Shown: positions 27,440 to 43,203 of the stretch, piece by piece | How positions within the stretch are numbered: position 1 is the first letter of the stretch | How the letters are laid out: each line of letters starts with the position of its first letter | NCBI GenBank assembly: GCA_947650365.1 | Contig: CANTAL010000193.1 | Span: 124,001 to 188,000 of the forward strand | Origin: Chamaelirium japonicum | Taxonomy: Eukaryota > Streptophyta > Magnoliopsida > Liliales > Melanthiaceae | Direction: 5' to 3' | Length of the DNA stretch: 64,000 nucleotides | The notes under the pieces: generated by a model | Database searches by the model: none | Told to the model about the DNA's origin: nothing | Seen by the model: only the letters and a program-made list of their open reading frames with translations | Program-made: the position numbers and the translations under genes

Positions 27440-30400
27440 CGAATGAATTAGAATGGATACCTTTGTGCATATGAATTAGAATGGATCGTACGAATGAATT
27501 AGAATGGATCATATTAATGAATTAGAATGGATCGTACGAATGAATTAGAATGGATACATTAGTGTGAATGAATTAGAATGGATCGTGCGAATCAATTAGA
27601 CTGGATCGGGCGAATGAATAAGAATAGATCATACGAATGAATTTGAATGGATCGTACGAATTAATTAGAATGGATACATTCGTACGAATGAATTAGAATG
27701 GATCGTACGAATTAATTAGATTGGATCATACGAATTAATTAGATTGGATCGTACGAATGAATTAGAATGGATCGTACGAATGAATTAGAATGGATCGTGC
27801 GAATGAATTAGAATGGATCGTGCGAATGAATTAGAATGGATCGTACGAATGAATTAGAATGGATACATTTGTGCGAATGAATTAGAATGGATCGTATAAA
27901 TGAATTAGAATGGATCGTACGAATGAATTAGAATGGATCGTGCGAATGAATTAGAATGGATCGTAGGAATGAATTAGAATGGATCGTGTGAAAGAATTAG
28001 AATGGATCGTACGAATGAATTAGAATGGATCGTGCGAATGAATTAGAATGGATCGTATGAATGAATTAGAATAGATTTTGTGAATGAATTAGAACGGATC
28101 GTACGAATGAATTAGAATGGATCGTACGAATGAATTAGAATGGATACATTTGTGCGAATGAATTAGAATGGATCGTACGAATGAATTAGAATGGATCGTA
28201 TGAATGAATTAGAATGGATACATTCGTGCGAATGAATTAGAATGGATCGTGCGAATCCATTAGACTGGATCGTGCGAATGAATAAGAATGGATCATACGA
28301 ATGAATTAGAATGGATCATTCGAATTAATTAGAATGGATACATTCGTGCGAATGAATTAGAATGGATTGTATGAATGAATTAGAATGGATCGTACGAATG
28401 AATTAGAATGGATCATACGAATTAATTAGAATGGATCATACGAATAAATTAGAATGGATCGTACGAATGAATTAGAATGGATCGCACGAATGAAATAGAA
28501 TAGATTGTACGAATGAATTAGAATGGATTCGTACGAATGAATTAAAATGGATACATTCGTGCGAATGAATTAGAATGGATACATTCATGCGAAAGAATTA
28601 GAATAGATCGTATGAATGAATTAGATTGGATCCTATGAATGAAATAGAATGGATCGTGCGAATAAATTTGAATGGATCGTACGAATGAATTAGAATGGAT
28701 CGTGCTAATGAATTAGAATTGATCGAACGAATCAATTAGCATGGATCGTGCTAATGAATTAGAATGGATCGTACGAATGAATTAGAATGGATCAAATGAA
28801 TGAATTAGAATGGTTACATTCATGCGAATGAATTAGAATGGATCGTATGAATGGATTAGAATGGATCGTACGACTGGATTAGAAAGGATACATTCGAGCG
28901 AATGATTTAGAATGGATCGTACGGAATGAATTAGAATGGATTGTATGAATGAATTAGAATGGATCGTGCGAATGAATTAGAATGGATCGTACAAATGAAT
29001 TAGAATGGATCTTACGAATGAATTAGAATGGATCGTACGAATGAGTAAGAATGGATCGTACGAAAGAAATAGAATGGATTGTACGAATGAATTAGAATGG
29101 ATTCGTACGAATGAATTAGAATGGATAAATTCGTGTGAATGAATTAGAATGGATCATAAGAATGAGTAAGAATGGATCGTACGAATGAAAAAGAATAGAT
29201 TGTACGAATGAATTAGAATGGATCCTACGAATGAATTAGAATGGATCGTGTGAAAGAATTAGAATGGATTGTATGAATGAATTAGAATGGATCGTACGAA
29301 TGAATTATAATGGATCGTACGAATGAATTAGAATGGATACATTCGTGTGAATGAATTAGAATTGATCGTACGAACGAATTAGAATGGATCGTGCGAATGA
29401 ATTAGAATGGATCGTACGAATGAATTAGAATGGATCGTACGAATGAACTAGAATGGATACATTCGTGCGAATGAATTAGAATGGATCGTACGAATGAATT
29501 AGAATGTATTGTACGAATGAATTAGAATGGATCTTACGAATGAATTTGAATGGATCGTACGAATGAATTAGAATGGATCGTACGAATGAATTAGAATGGA
29601 TACATTCGTGCGAATGAATTAGAATGGATCGGACGAATCAATTAGAATGGATCGTACGAATGAATTAGAATGGATCGCACGAATGAATTAGAATGGATCG
29701 TATGAATAAATTAGAATGGATACATTCGTCCGAATGAATTAGAATGGATCATACGAATGAGTAAGAATGGATCGTATGAATGAAATAGAATGGATCATAG
29801 GAATGAACTAGAATGGATACATTCGTGCGAATGAATTAGAATGGATCGTACGAATGAATTAGAATGGATCGTACGAATGAATTAGAATGGATCGTACGAA
29901 TGAATTAGAATGGATCGTAGGAATGAATTAGAATGGATACATTCGTGCGAATGAATTAGAATTGATCGTACGAATGAATTAGAATGGATCGTGCGAATGA
30001 ATTAGAATGGATCGTACGAATGAATTAGAATGGATCGTACGAATGGACTAGAATGGATACATTCGTGCGAATGAATTAGAATGGATCGTACGAATGAATT
30101 AGAATGGATCGTACGAATGAATTAGAATGGATCTTACGAATGAATTAGAATGGATCGTACGAATGAATTAGAATGGATCGTACGAATAAATTAGAATGGA
30201 TACATTCGTGCGAATGAATTAGAATTGATCAGACGAATGAATTAGAATGGATCGTACGAATGAATTAGAATGGATCAAATGAATGAATTAGAATGGTTAC
30301 ATTCATGCGAATGAATTAGAATGGATCGTACGAATGGATTAGAATGGATCGTACGAATGGATTAGAATGGATACATTCGAGCGAATGAATTAGAATGGAT

Positions 30401-30575
30401 CGTACGAATGAATTAGAATGGATCGTACGAATGGATTAGAATGGATCCTACGAATGGATTAGAATGGATACCTTTGTGCATATGAATTAGAATGAATCTT
30501 ACGAATGAATTAGAATGGATCATATTAATGAATTAGAATGGATCGTACGAATGAATTAGAATGGATACATTCGTG
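27440..30575 (+). repeat. Satellite block, plus orientation (3.1 kb)
   Basis: A long uniform plus-sense run. The variant series seen at 25680 recurs near 28590-28750, and the TTTTGTGAATG variant near 28075. Confidence 0.93.
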
Positions 30576-33311
30576 AACGATCCATTCTAATTCATTCACA
30601 CGAATGTATCCATTCTAATTCATTCATACGATCCATTCTAATTCATTAATATGATCCATTCTAATTCATTCATACGATCCATTCTAATTCATTCGTACAA
30701 TCTATTCTATTTCATTCGTACGATCCATTCTTACATATTTGTACGATCCATTCTAATTCATTCACACGAATGTATCCATTCGTACGAATGAATTAGAATA
30801 GATTGTACGAATGAATTAGATCGGATCGTACGAATGAATTAGAATGGATCGTACGAAGGAATTAGAATGGATCGTACGAATGAATTAGAATGGATCGTAC
30901 GAATGAATTAGAATAGATCGTACGAATGAATTACAATGGATCGTACGAAGGAATTAGAATGGATCGTACGAAGGAATTAGAATGGATCGTACGATTGAAT
31001 TAGAATGGATATATTCGTGCAAATGAATTAGAATGGATCGTATGAATGTATTAGAATGGATCGTATGAGTGAATTAGAATGGATCGTACGAATGAATTAG
31101 AATGGATTGTATGAATGAATTAGAATGGATCGTACGAATGAATTAGAATGGATCATATGAAAGAATTAGAATGGATTGTACGAATGAATTAGAATGGATC
31201 CTATGAATGAATTAGAATGGATCGTGCGAATGAATTAGAATGGATCGTACGAATGAATTAGAATGGATCAAATGAATGAATTAGAATGGTTACATTCATG
31301 CGAATGAATTAGAATGGATCGTACGAATGGATTAGAATGGATCGTACGAATGGATTAGAATGGATACATTCGAGCGAATGAATTAGAATGGATCGTACGA
31401 ATGGATTAGAATGGATCCTACGAATGGGTTAGAATGGATACCTTTGTGCATATGAATTAGAATGGATCGTACGAATGAATTAGAATGGATCATATTAATG
31501 AATTAGAATGGATCGTACGAATGAATTAGAATGGATCGTGTGAAAGAATTCGAATGCATTGTATGAATGAATTAGAATGGATCGTATGAATGAATTAGAA
31601 TGGATCGTGCGAATGAATTCGAATGGATCGCATGATCCATTCGAATAGAATGGATCGTATGAATGAATTAGAATGGATCGTACGAATGAGTTAGAATGGA
31701 TCGTGTGAAAGAATTAGAATGGATCGTACGAATGAATTAGAATGATCCATTCTAATTCATTCATACAATCCATTCTAATTTATTCGCACGAATGTATCCA
31801 TTCTAATTCATTTGCACGATCCATTCTAATTCATTCCTATGATCTATTCTAATTCATTCGTACGATCCATTCTAATTCATTCTAATTCATTCGTACGATC
31901 CATTCGTATATTCCATTCTAATTCATTAGCACGATCCATGCCAATGAATTAGAATGGATCGTACGATCCAATCTAATTCATTCAAAAGATCCATTCTTAC
32001 ACATTCGTATGATCCATTCTAATTCAATCGTACGATCCATTCTAATTCATTCGTACGATCCATTCTAATTCCTTCGAACGATCCATTCAAATTCATTCGT
32101 ACGATCCATTCTAATTCATTCATACGATCCATTCTAATTCCTTCGTACGATCCATTCTAATTCATTCGTACGATCCATTCTAATTCATTCGCGCAATCTA
32201 TTCTAATTCATTCGTACGATCCATTCTAATTCATTCTTACGATCCATTCTAATTCATTCATACAATCCATTCTAATTTATTAGCACGAATGTATCCATTC
32301 TAATTCATTCGTACGATCCATTCTAATTCATTAATATGATCCATTCTAATTCATTCGTACGATCCATTCTAATTCATTCGTAGGATCCATTCTAATTCAT
32401 TCGTACGATCCATTCTATTTCATTCGTCCGATCCATTCTAATTCATTCGCACGAATGTATCCATTCTAATTCATTCGTACGGTCCATTCTAATTCATTCG
32501 CACAATCCATTCTATTTCATTCGTACGATCCATTCTTACTCATTCGTATGATCCATTATGGATACATTCGTGCGAATGAATTAGAATGGATCATACGAAT
32601 GAGTAAGAATGGATCGTACGAATAAAATAGAATGGATTGTGCGAATGAATTAGAATGGATCGTACGAATGAATTAGAATGGATCGTGTGAAAGAATTAAA
32701 ATGGATTGTATGAATGAATTAGAATAGATCGTATGAATGAATTAGAATGGATCGTACGAATGAATTAGAATGGATCGTACGAATGAACTAGAATGGATAC
32801 ATTCGTGCGAATGAATTAGAATGGATCGTACGAATGAATTAGAGTGGATCGTACGAATGAATTAGAATGTATCTTATGAATGTACTAGAATGGATCGTAC
32901 GAATGCACGATCCATGCTAATTCATTCGTTCGATCAATTCTAATTCATTAGCATGATCCATTCTAATTCATTCGTACGATCCATTCTAATTCATTCGCAC
33001 GATCCATTCTAATTCATTCGTACGATCCATTCTAATTCTTTCACACGATCCATTCTAATTCATTCGTACGATCCATTCTAATTCATTCGTACGATCTATT
33101 CTAATTCATTCGTACGATCCATTCTAATTCCTTCGTACGATCCATTCTAATTCATTCATACAATCCATTCTAATTCTCACACGATCCATTCTAATTCATT
33201 CGTACGATCCATTCTAATTCATTCGTGCAATCCATTCTATTTCATTCGTACGATCCATTCTTACTCATTCGTACGATCCATTCTAATTCATTCACACGAA
33301 TGTATCCATTT
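30576..33311. repeat. Satellite, rapidly alternating blocks
   Basis: Minus 30576-30782, plus 30783-31742, minus to 31949, plus to 31966, minus to 32557, plus to 32904, minus to 33311. It contains the 12-bp stem hairpin at 31618-31645, a duplicated 10-bp half-unit near 31870, and the junction GATCCATTATGGATACATTC near 32549. Confidence 0.88.
31618..31645. repeat. Micro-inversion hairpin, copy 1
   Basis: TTCGAATGGATC, loop GCAT, GATCCATTCGAA: a perfect 12-bp stem. The same hairpin with similar neighbours is at 54286-54313. Confidence 0.93.
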
Positions 33312-34246
33312 GTACGAATGAATTAGAATAGATTGTACGAATGAATTAGAATGGATCGTACAAATGAATTAGAATAGATCGTAAGAATGAATTAGAATGG
33401 ATCGTACGAATGAATTAGAATGGATCGTGCGAATGAATTAGAATGGATCGTACGAATGAATTAGAATGGATCGTACGAATGAACTAGAATGGATACATTC
33501 GTGCAAATGATTTAGAATGGATCGTACGAATGAATTTGAATGGATCGTACGAATGAATTAGAATGGATCGTACGAATGAATTAGAATGGATCATACGAAT
33601 GAATTAGAATGGATCATACGAATGAGTAAGAATGGATCGTACGAATAAAATAGAATGGATTGTACGAATGAATTAGAATGGATCGTACGAATGAATTAGA
33701 ATGGATCATGTGAAAGAATTATAATGGATTGTATGAATGAATTAGAATGGATCATATAAATGAATTAGAATGGATCGTGCGAATGAATTCGAATGGATCG
33801 TACGAATGAATTAGAATGGATCGTATGAATGAATTAGAATGGATACATTCGTGCGAATGAATTAGAATGGATACATTCGTGCGAAAGAATTAGAATAGAT
33901 CGTATGAATGAATTAGAATGGATCCTATGAATGAATTAGAATGGATCGTGCGAATGAATTAGAATGGATCGTATGAATGAATTAGAATGGATCGTGCTAA
34001 TGAATTAGAATTGATCGAACAAATGAATTAGCATAGATTGTACGAATGAATTAGAATGGATCTTACGAATGAATTAGAATGGATCGTACGAATGAATTAG
34101 AATGGATCGTGCTAATGAATTAGAATTGATCGAACGAATGAATTAGCATGGATCGTGCTAATGAATTAGAATTGAACGTACGAATGAATTAGAATGGATC
34201 GTGTGCAAGAATTAGAATGGATTGCATGAATGAATTAGAATGAATT
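33312..34246 (+). repeat. Satellite block, plus orientation
   Basis: Contains the GTGCTAATG...AGCATGG variant series (near 33988, and again near 34109). Confidence 0.92.
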
Positions 34247-35118
34247 TGTACGATCCATTCGAATTCATTCGCACGATCCATTCTAATTCATTCATACGAT
34301 CCATTCTAATTCATTCATACAATCCATTCTAGTTCTTTCACACGATCCATTCTAATTCATTAGTTGGATCCATTATAATTCATTCGTACAATCTATTCTA
34401 TTTCATTCGTACGATCCATTCTTACTCATTCGTATGATCCATTCTAATTCATTCGGACGAATGTATCCATTTTAATTTATTCGTACGATCCATTCTAATT
34501 CATTCGTACGATCCATTCTAATTCATTCGTACGATCCATTCTTACTCATTCGTATGATCCATTCTAATTCATTCGTACGATCCATTCTAATTCATTTGTA
34601 CGATCCATTCTAATTCATTCGCAGAATCTATTCTAATTCATTCGCACGATCCATTCTAATTCATTCATACGATCCTATCTAATTCATTCATACAATCCAT
34701 TCTAATTCTTTCAAACGATCCATTCTAATTCATTCGTAGGATCCATTCTAATTCATTCGTATAATCTATTCTATTTCATTTGTACGATCCATTCTTACTC
34801 ATTCGTATGATCCATTCTAATTCATTCGGACGAATGTATCCATTCTAATTCATTCGTACGATCCATTCTAATTCATTCGTACGATCCATTCTAATTCATT
34901 CGTCCGATCCATTCTAATTCATTCGCACGAATGTATCCGTACGATCTATTCTAATTCATTCGCACGAATGTAACCATTCTAATTCATTCATACGATTCAT
35001 TCTAATTCATTCGTATGAGCTATTTTAATTCATTCGTACGATCCATTCTAATTCATTCGTACGATCCATTGTAATTCATTCATACAATCCATTTAGATTT
35101 ATTCGCACGAATGTATCC
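34247..35118 (-). repeat. Satellite block, minus orientation
   Basis: Starts at the recurring flip GAATGAATTTGTACGATCC. Confidence 0.92.
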
Positions 35119-36309
35119 CGAATGAGTAAGAATGGATCGCATGAATGAAATAGAATCGATTTTACGAATGAATTAGAATGGATTCGTACGAATGAATTAG
35201 AAGGGATACATTCGTGCGAATGAATTAGAATGGATCGTACCAATGAGTAAGAATGGATCGTACGAATGAAATAGAATGGATTGTGCGAATAAATTAGAAT
35301 GGATCATACAAATGAATTAGAATGGATCGTACGAATTAATTAGAATGGATACATTCGTGCGAATGAATTAGAATGGATTGTTTGAATGAATTAGAATGGA
35401 TCGTACGAATGAATTAGAATGGATCATACAAATTAATTAGAATAGATCATACGAATGAATTAGAATGGATCGTACGAATGAATTAGAATGGATCGTACGA
35501 ATGAATTAGAATGGATACATTCGTGCGAATGAATTAGAATGGATTATGCGAATGAATAAGAACAGATCGTGCGAATGAATTAGAATGGATCGTACGAATG
35601 AATTAGAATGGATCGTGCGAATGAATTAGAATGGATCGTACGAATGAATTAGAATGGATACATTTGTGCGAATGAATTAGAATGGATCGTACGAATGAAT
35701 TAGAATGGATCGTATGAATGAATTAGAATGGATCGTACGAATGAATTAGAATGGATCGTGCGAATGAATTAGAATGGATCGTACGAATAAATTAGAATGG
35801 ATCGTACAAATGAACTAGAATGGATACATTCGTGCGAATGAATTAGAATTGATCGTATGAATGAATTAGAATGGATCGTACGAATGAATTAGAATGGATC
35901 ATACGAATGAATTAGAATGGATCGTACGAATGAATTAGAATGGATCGTACGAATGAATTAGAATGGATACATTCGTGCTAATGAATTAGAATGGATCGGA
36001 CGAATGAATTAGAATGGATCGTACGAATGAATTAGAATGGTTCGTACGAATGAATTAGAATGGATCGTACGAATAAATTAGAATGGATACATTCGTCCGA
36101 ATGAATTAGAATGGATCATACGAATGAGTAAGAATGGATCGTACGAATGAAATAGAATAGATTGTACGAATGAATTAGAATGGATCCTACGAATGAATTA
36201 GAATGGATCGTGTGAAAGAATTAGAATGGATTGTATGAATGAATTAGAATGGATCGTATGAGTGAATTAGAATGGATCGTGCGAATGAATTCGAATGGAT
36301 CGTACGAAT
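35119..36309 (+). repeat. Satellite block, plus orientation
   Basis: Ends at the recurring flip CGTACGAATTCATTC shared with 5780, 7916 and 39987. Confidence 0.92.
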
Positions 36310-36682
36310 TCATTCTAATTCATTCATACAATCCATTCTAATTCTTTCACACGATCTATTCTAATTCATTCGTAGGATCCATTCTAATTCATTCGTACAA
36401 TCTATTCAATTTCATTCGTATGATCCATTCTTACTCATTCGTATGATCCATTCTAATTCATTCGGACGAATGTATCCATTCTAATTTATTCGTACGATCC
36501 ATTCTAATTCATTCGTACGATCCATTCTAATTCATTCGCACGATCCATTCTAATTCATTCGTACGATCCATTCTAATTCATTCGCACGAATGTATCGATT
36601 CTAATTCATTTGTAAGGTCCATTCTAATTCATTCGCACAATCCATTCTATTTCATTCGTACGATCCATTCTATTTCATTCGT
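36310..36682 (-). repeat. Satellite block, minus orientation
   Basis: A short minus-sense block that ends in a near-perfect palindrome centred on ATTCGTACGAAT. Confidence 0.9.
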
Positions 36683-38217
36683 ACGAATGAATTAGAATGG
36701 ATCCTAAGAATGAATTAGAATGGATCGTGTGAAAGAATTAGAATGGATCGTACAAATGAATTAGAATGGATCATACGAATGAGTAAGAATGGATAGTACG
36801 AATGAAATAGAATGGATCGTGCGAATGAATTAGAATGGATTGTACGAATGAATTAGAATAGATCATGTGAAAGAATTAGAATGGATTGTATAAATGAATT
36901 AGAATAGATCATATGAATGAATTAGAATGGATCATACGAATGAATTAGAATGGATCGTACGAATGAACTAGAATGGATACATTCGTGCGAATGAATTAGA
37001 ATGGATCGTACGAATAAATTAGAATGGATCGTACGAATGAATTAGAATGGATCTTACAAATAAATTAGAATGGGTCGTACGAATGCACGATCCATGCGAA
37101 TGAATTAGAATAGATCGTACGAATGAACTAGAATGGATACATTCGTGCGAATGAATTAGAATGGATCGTACGAATGAATTAGAATGGATCGTATGAATGA
37201 ATTAGAATGGATCGTACGAATGAATTAGAATGGATCGTACAAATGAATTAGAATGGATCGTACGAATGAATTAGAATGGATACATTCGTGCGAATGAATT
37301 AGAATGGATACATTCGTGCGAAAGAATTAGAATAGATCGTATGAATGAATTAGATTGGATCCTATGAATGAATTTGAATGGATCATCCGAATGAATTAGA
37401 ATGGATCGTACGAATGAATTAGAATGGATCATGCTAATGAATTAGAATTGATCGAACGAATGAATTAGAATGGATACATTCGTGCGAATGAATTAGAATG
37501 GATAGGACAAATGAATTAGAATGGATCGTACGAATGAGTAAGAATGGATCGTACGAATGAAATAGAATAGATCGTTCGAATGAATTAGAATGGATCGTAC
37601 GAAGAAATTAGAATGGATCGTACGAAAGAATTAGAATGGATATATTCGTGCAAATGAATTAGAATGGATCGTATGAATGTATTAGAATGGATCGTATGAG
37701 TGAATTAGAATGGATCGTACGAATGAATTAGAATGGATCGTATGAATGAATTAGAATGGATACATTCGTGTGAATAAATTAGAATGGATCGTATGAATGA
37801 ATTAGAATAAATTTTGTGAATGAATTAGAACTGATCGTACGAATGAATTAGAATGGATACATTCGTGCGAATGAATTAGAATGGATTGTATGAATGAATT
37901 AGAATGGATCGTACGAATGAATTAGAATGGATTGTGTGAGTTAATTAGAATAGACAGTGCGAATGAATTAGAATAGATCGTACGAATGAATTAGAATGGA
38001 TCGTACGAATGAATTAGAATGGATCATACGAATGAGTAAGAATGGATCGTACGAATGAATTAGAATGGATCGTACGAATGAATTAGAATGGATCGTATGA
38101 ATAAATTAGAATGGATACATTCGTCCGAATGAATTAGAATGGATCATACGAATGAGTAAGAATGGATCGTACGAATGAAATAGAATAGATTGTACGAATG
38201 AATTAGAATGGATCCTA
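36683..38217 (+). repeat. Satellite block, plus orientation
   Basis: Plus-sense run with a 17-bp foldback remnant near 37085-37101 and the GCGAAAG variant series near 37318. Confidence 0.91.
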
Positions 38218-39989
38218 GTACGATCCATTCTAATTCATTCGTACGATCCATTCTTATTCATTCATACAATCCATTCTAATTCTTTCACACGATCCATTCT
38301 AATTCATTCGTACGATCCATTCTAATTCATTCGTGCAATCCATTCTATTTCATTCGTACGATCCATTCTTACTCATTCGTACGATCCATTCTAATTCATT
38401 CACACGAATGTATCCATTCGTACGAATGAATTAGAATAGATTGTACGAATAAATTAGAATGGATCGTACGAATGAATTAGAATGGATCGTACGAAGGAAT
38501 TAGAATGGATCGTACGAATGAATTTGAATGGATCGTACGAATGAATTAGAATAGATCGTACGAATGAATTAGAATGGATACATTCGTGCGAATGAATTAG
38601 AATGGATACATTCGTGCGAAAGAATTAGAATAGATCGTAATAATGAATTAGAATGGATCCTATGAATGAATTACAATGGATCATGAGAATGAATTACAAT
38701 GGATCGTACGAATGAATTAGAATGGATCGTGCTAATGAATTAGAATGGATCGTACGAAGGAAATAGAATGGATCGTACGAAGGAAATAGAATGGATCGTA
38801 CGAATGAATTAGAATGGATCGTGTGAAAGAATTAGAATGGATTGTATGAATGAATTAGAATAGATCGTATGAATGAATTAGAATGAATCGTACGAATGAA
38901 TTAGAATGGATCGTACGAATGAATTAGAATGGATCGTACGAATGAATTAGAATGGATACATTCGTGCGAATGAATTAGAATGGATACATTCGTGCGAAAG
39001 AATTAGAATAGATCGTAATAATGAATTAGAATGGATCCTATGAATGAATTAGAATGGATCATGCGAATGAATTACAATGGATCGTACGAATGAATTAAAA
39101 TGGATCGTGCTAATGAATTAGAATTGATCGAACGAATGAATTAGCATGGATCATGCTAATAAATTAGAATTGAACGTATGAATGAATTAGAATGGATCGT
39201 GTGAAAGAATTAGAATGGATTGTATGAATGAATTAGAATGAATTCGTACGATCCATTCGAATTCATTCGCACGATCCATTCTAATTCATTCATACGATCC
39301 ATTCTAATTCATTCGTACAATCCATTCTAATTCATTCGCACAAATGTATCCATTCTAATTCATTCATACGATCCATTCTAATTCATTCGCACGATCCATT
39401 CTAATTCATTCGTACGATCCATTCTAATTCATTAGCACGATCCATGCTAATTCATTCGTTCGATCAATTCTAATTCATTAGCACGATCCATGCTAATTCA
39501 TTCGTACGATCCATTCTAATTCATTCGCACAAATGTATCCATTCTAATTCATTCGTATGATCCATTCTAATTCATTCGCACGATCCATTCTAATTCATTC
39601 GTACGATCCATTCTAATTCTTTCACACGATCCATTCTAATTCATTCGTACGATCCATTCTAATTCATTCATTCGAGCGAATGAATTAGAATGGATACATT
39701 CGAGCGAATGAATTAGAATGGATCGTACGAATGAATTAGAATGGATCGTACGAATAAATTAGAATGGATGCATTCGTCCGAATGAATTAGAATGGATCAT
39801 ACGAATGAGTAAGAATGGATCGTACGAATGAAATAGAATAGATTGTACGAATGAATTAGAATGGATCCTACGAATGAATTAGAATGGATCGTGTGAAAGA
39901 ATTAGAATGGATTGTATGAATGAATTAGAATGGATCGTATGAATGAATTAGAATGGATCGTGCGAATGAATTCGAATGGATCGTACGAA
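38218..39989. repeat. Satellite, alternating blocks
   Basis: Minus to 38420, plus to 39246, minus to 39672, plus to 39989. Within the plus block the stretch 38580-38760 is followed by a near copy at 38955-39110 (a local duplication of about 380 bp). Confidence 0.86.
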
Positions 39990-41495
39990 TTCATTCAAAT
40001 TCATTTATACAATCCATTCTAATTCTTTCACACGATCCATTCTAATTCATTCGTACGTTCCATTCTAATTTATTAGCACGATCCATGCTAATTCATTCGT
40101 TCGATGAATTCTAATTCATTAGCACGATCCATTCTAATTAATTCGTACGATCCATTCTAATTCATTCGCACAATCCATTCTAATTCATTCATAGGATCCA
40201 TTCTAATTCATTCATACGATCTATTCTAATTCTTTCGCACGAATGTATCCATTCTAATTCATTCGCACGAATGTATCCATTCTAATTCATTCGTACAATC
40301 CATTCTAATTCATTCGTACGATCCATTCTAATTCATTCATACGATCTATTCTAATTCATTCATACAATCCATTCTAATTCTTTCACACGATCCATTCTAA
40401 TTCATTCGTACGATCCATTCTAATTCATTCGTACGGTCCATTCTAATTCATTCGTACGATCCATTCTAATTCATTCGCTCGAATGTATCCATTCTAATCC
40501 ATTCGTACGATCCATTCTAATTCATTCGTACGGTCCATTCTAATTCATTCGTACGATCCATTCTAATTCATTCGTCCGATCCATTCTAATTCATTCGCAC
40601 GAATGTATCCATTCTAATTCATTCGTACGATCCATTCTAATTCATTCGCACGATCCATTCTAATTCATTCATAGGATCCATTCTAATTCATTCATACGAT
40701 CTATTCTAATTCTTTCACACGAATGTATCCATTCTAATTCATTCGCACGAATATTTCCATTCTAATTCTAATTCATTCTTACGATCCATTCTAATTCATT
40801 CATATGATCCATTCTAATTAATTCGTATGATCCATTCTAATTTATTCATACGATCCATTCTAATTCATTCATACAAACCATTCTAATTCATTCGCACGAT
40901 CCATTCTAATTCACTCATACGATCCATTCTAATACATTCATACGATCCATTCTAATTCATTTGCACGAATATATCCATTCTAATTCATTCGTACGATCCA
41001 TTCTAATTCCTTCGTACGATCCATTCTAATTCATTCGTACGATCCATTCTAATTCATTCATACGATCCATTCTAATTCATTCGTACGATCCATTCTAATT
41101 CATTCGCACAAATGTATCCATTCTAATTCATTCGTACGATCCATTCTAATTCATTCGTACGATCCATTCTAATTCATTTGTAAGATCCATTCTAATTAAT
41201 TCGTACGATCCATTCTAATTCATTCGTACGATCCATTCTAATTCATTCGCGAATGTATCCATTCTAATTCATTCGTACGATCCATTCTAATTTATTCGTA
41301 CGATCCATTCTAATTCATTCATACGATCTATTCTAATTCATTCATACAATCCATTATAATTCTTTCACACGATCCATTCTAATTCATTCGTACGATCCAT
41401 TCTAATTCATTCGCACAATCCATTCTATTTCATTCGTACTATCCATTCTTACTCATTCGTATGATCCATTCTAATTCATTCGCACGAATGTATCC
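39990..41495 (-). repeat. Satellite block, minus orientation
   Basis: Ends at the recurring junction TATCCATAATGGATCATACG. Confidence 0.92.
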
Positions 41496-43203
41496 ATAAT
41501 GGATCATACGAATGAGTAAGAATGGATCGTACGAATAAAATAGAATGGATTTTGCGAATGAATTAGAATGGACCGTATGAATGAATTAGACGTATGAATG
41601 AATTAGAATGGATACATTCGTGCGAATAAATTAGAATGGATCATACGAATGAGTAAGAATGGATCGTCATTCTAATTCATTCGTATGATCCATTCTAATT
41701 CATTTGTATCCATTCTATTTCATTCGCACGATCTATTCTAATTCATTCGCGCAATCTATTCTAATTCATTCGTACAATCCATTCTTACTCATTCGTACGA
41801 TCCATTCTAATTCATTCATAGGATCCATTCTAATTTATTCATACAATCCATTCTAATTCATTCGCATGAATGTATCCATTCTAATTCATTCGTACGATCA
41901 GTTCTAATTCATTCACAAAATCTATTCTAATTCATTCATACGATCCATTCTAATTCATTCGCACGAATGTATCCATTCTAATTCATTCGTACGATCCATT
42001 CTAATTCATTAATATGATCCATTCTAATTCATTCGTATGATCCATTCTAATTCATATGCACAAAGGTATCCATTCTAATTCATTCGTACGATCCATTCTA
42101 ATTCAGGATCGTACGAATGAATTAGAATGGATATATTCGTGCAAATGAATTAGAATGGATCGTATGAATGAATTAGAATGGATCGTATGAGTGAATTAGA
42201 ACGGATAGTACGAATGAATTAGAATGGATCGTATGAATGAATTAGAATAGATTGTGCGAATGAATTAGAATGGATCGTACGAATGAATTAGACTGGATAC
42301 ATTCGTGCGAATAAATTAGAATGGATTGTATGAATGAATTAGAATGGATCGTACGAATGAATTATAATGGATCGTACGAATGAATTAGAATAGATTGCGT
42401 GAATGAATTAGAATGGATCGTGCGAATGAAATAGAATGGATACAAATGAATTAGAATGTATCATACGAATGAATTAGAATAACGATCCATTCTTACTCAT
42501 TCGTATGATCCATTCTAATTTATTCGCACGAATGTATCCGTTCTAATTCATTCGTACGTCTAATTCATTCGTACGGTCCATTCTAATTCATTCGCACAAT
42601 CCATTCTATTTCATTTGTACGATCCATTCTTACTCATTCGTATGATCCATTATGGATACATTCGTGCGAATGAATTAGAATGGATCATACGAATGAGTAA
42701 GAATGGATCGTACGAATGAAATAGAATGGATTGTGCGAATGAATTAGAATGGATCGTACGAATGAATTAGAATGGATCGTGTGAAAGAATTAGAATGGAT
42801 TGTATGAATGAATTAGAATAGATTGTATGAAAGAATTAGAATGGATTGTACGAATGAATTAGAATGGATCGTACGAATGAATTAGAATGGATCGTACGAA
42901 TGAATTAGAATGGATACATTCGTGCGAATGAATTAGAATGGATACATTCGTGCGAAAGAATTAGAATAGATCGTATGAATGAATTAGATTGGATCCTATA
43001 AATGAATTAGAATGGATCGTGCGAATAAATTAGAATGGATCGTACAAATGAATTAGAATGGATCGTGCTAATGAATTAGAATTGATCGAACGAATGAATT
43101 AGCATGGATCGTGCTAATGAATTAGAATGGAACGTACGAATGAATTAGAATGGATCATGTGAAATAATTAGAATGGATTGTATGAATGAATTAGAATGAA
43201 TTC
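41496..43203. repeat. Satellite, alternating blocks
   Basis: Plus to 41668, minus to 42105, plus to 42481, minus to 42650, plus to 43203. The GATCAGTTC landmark is at 41896. The junction at 41496 and the one at 42650 are reverse complements of each other. Confidence 0.87.
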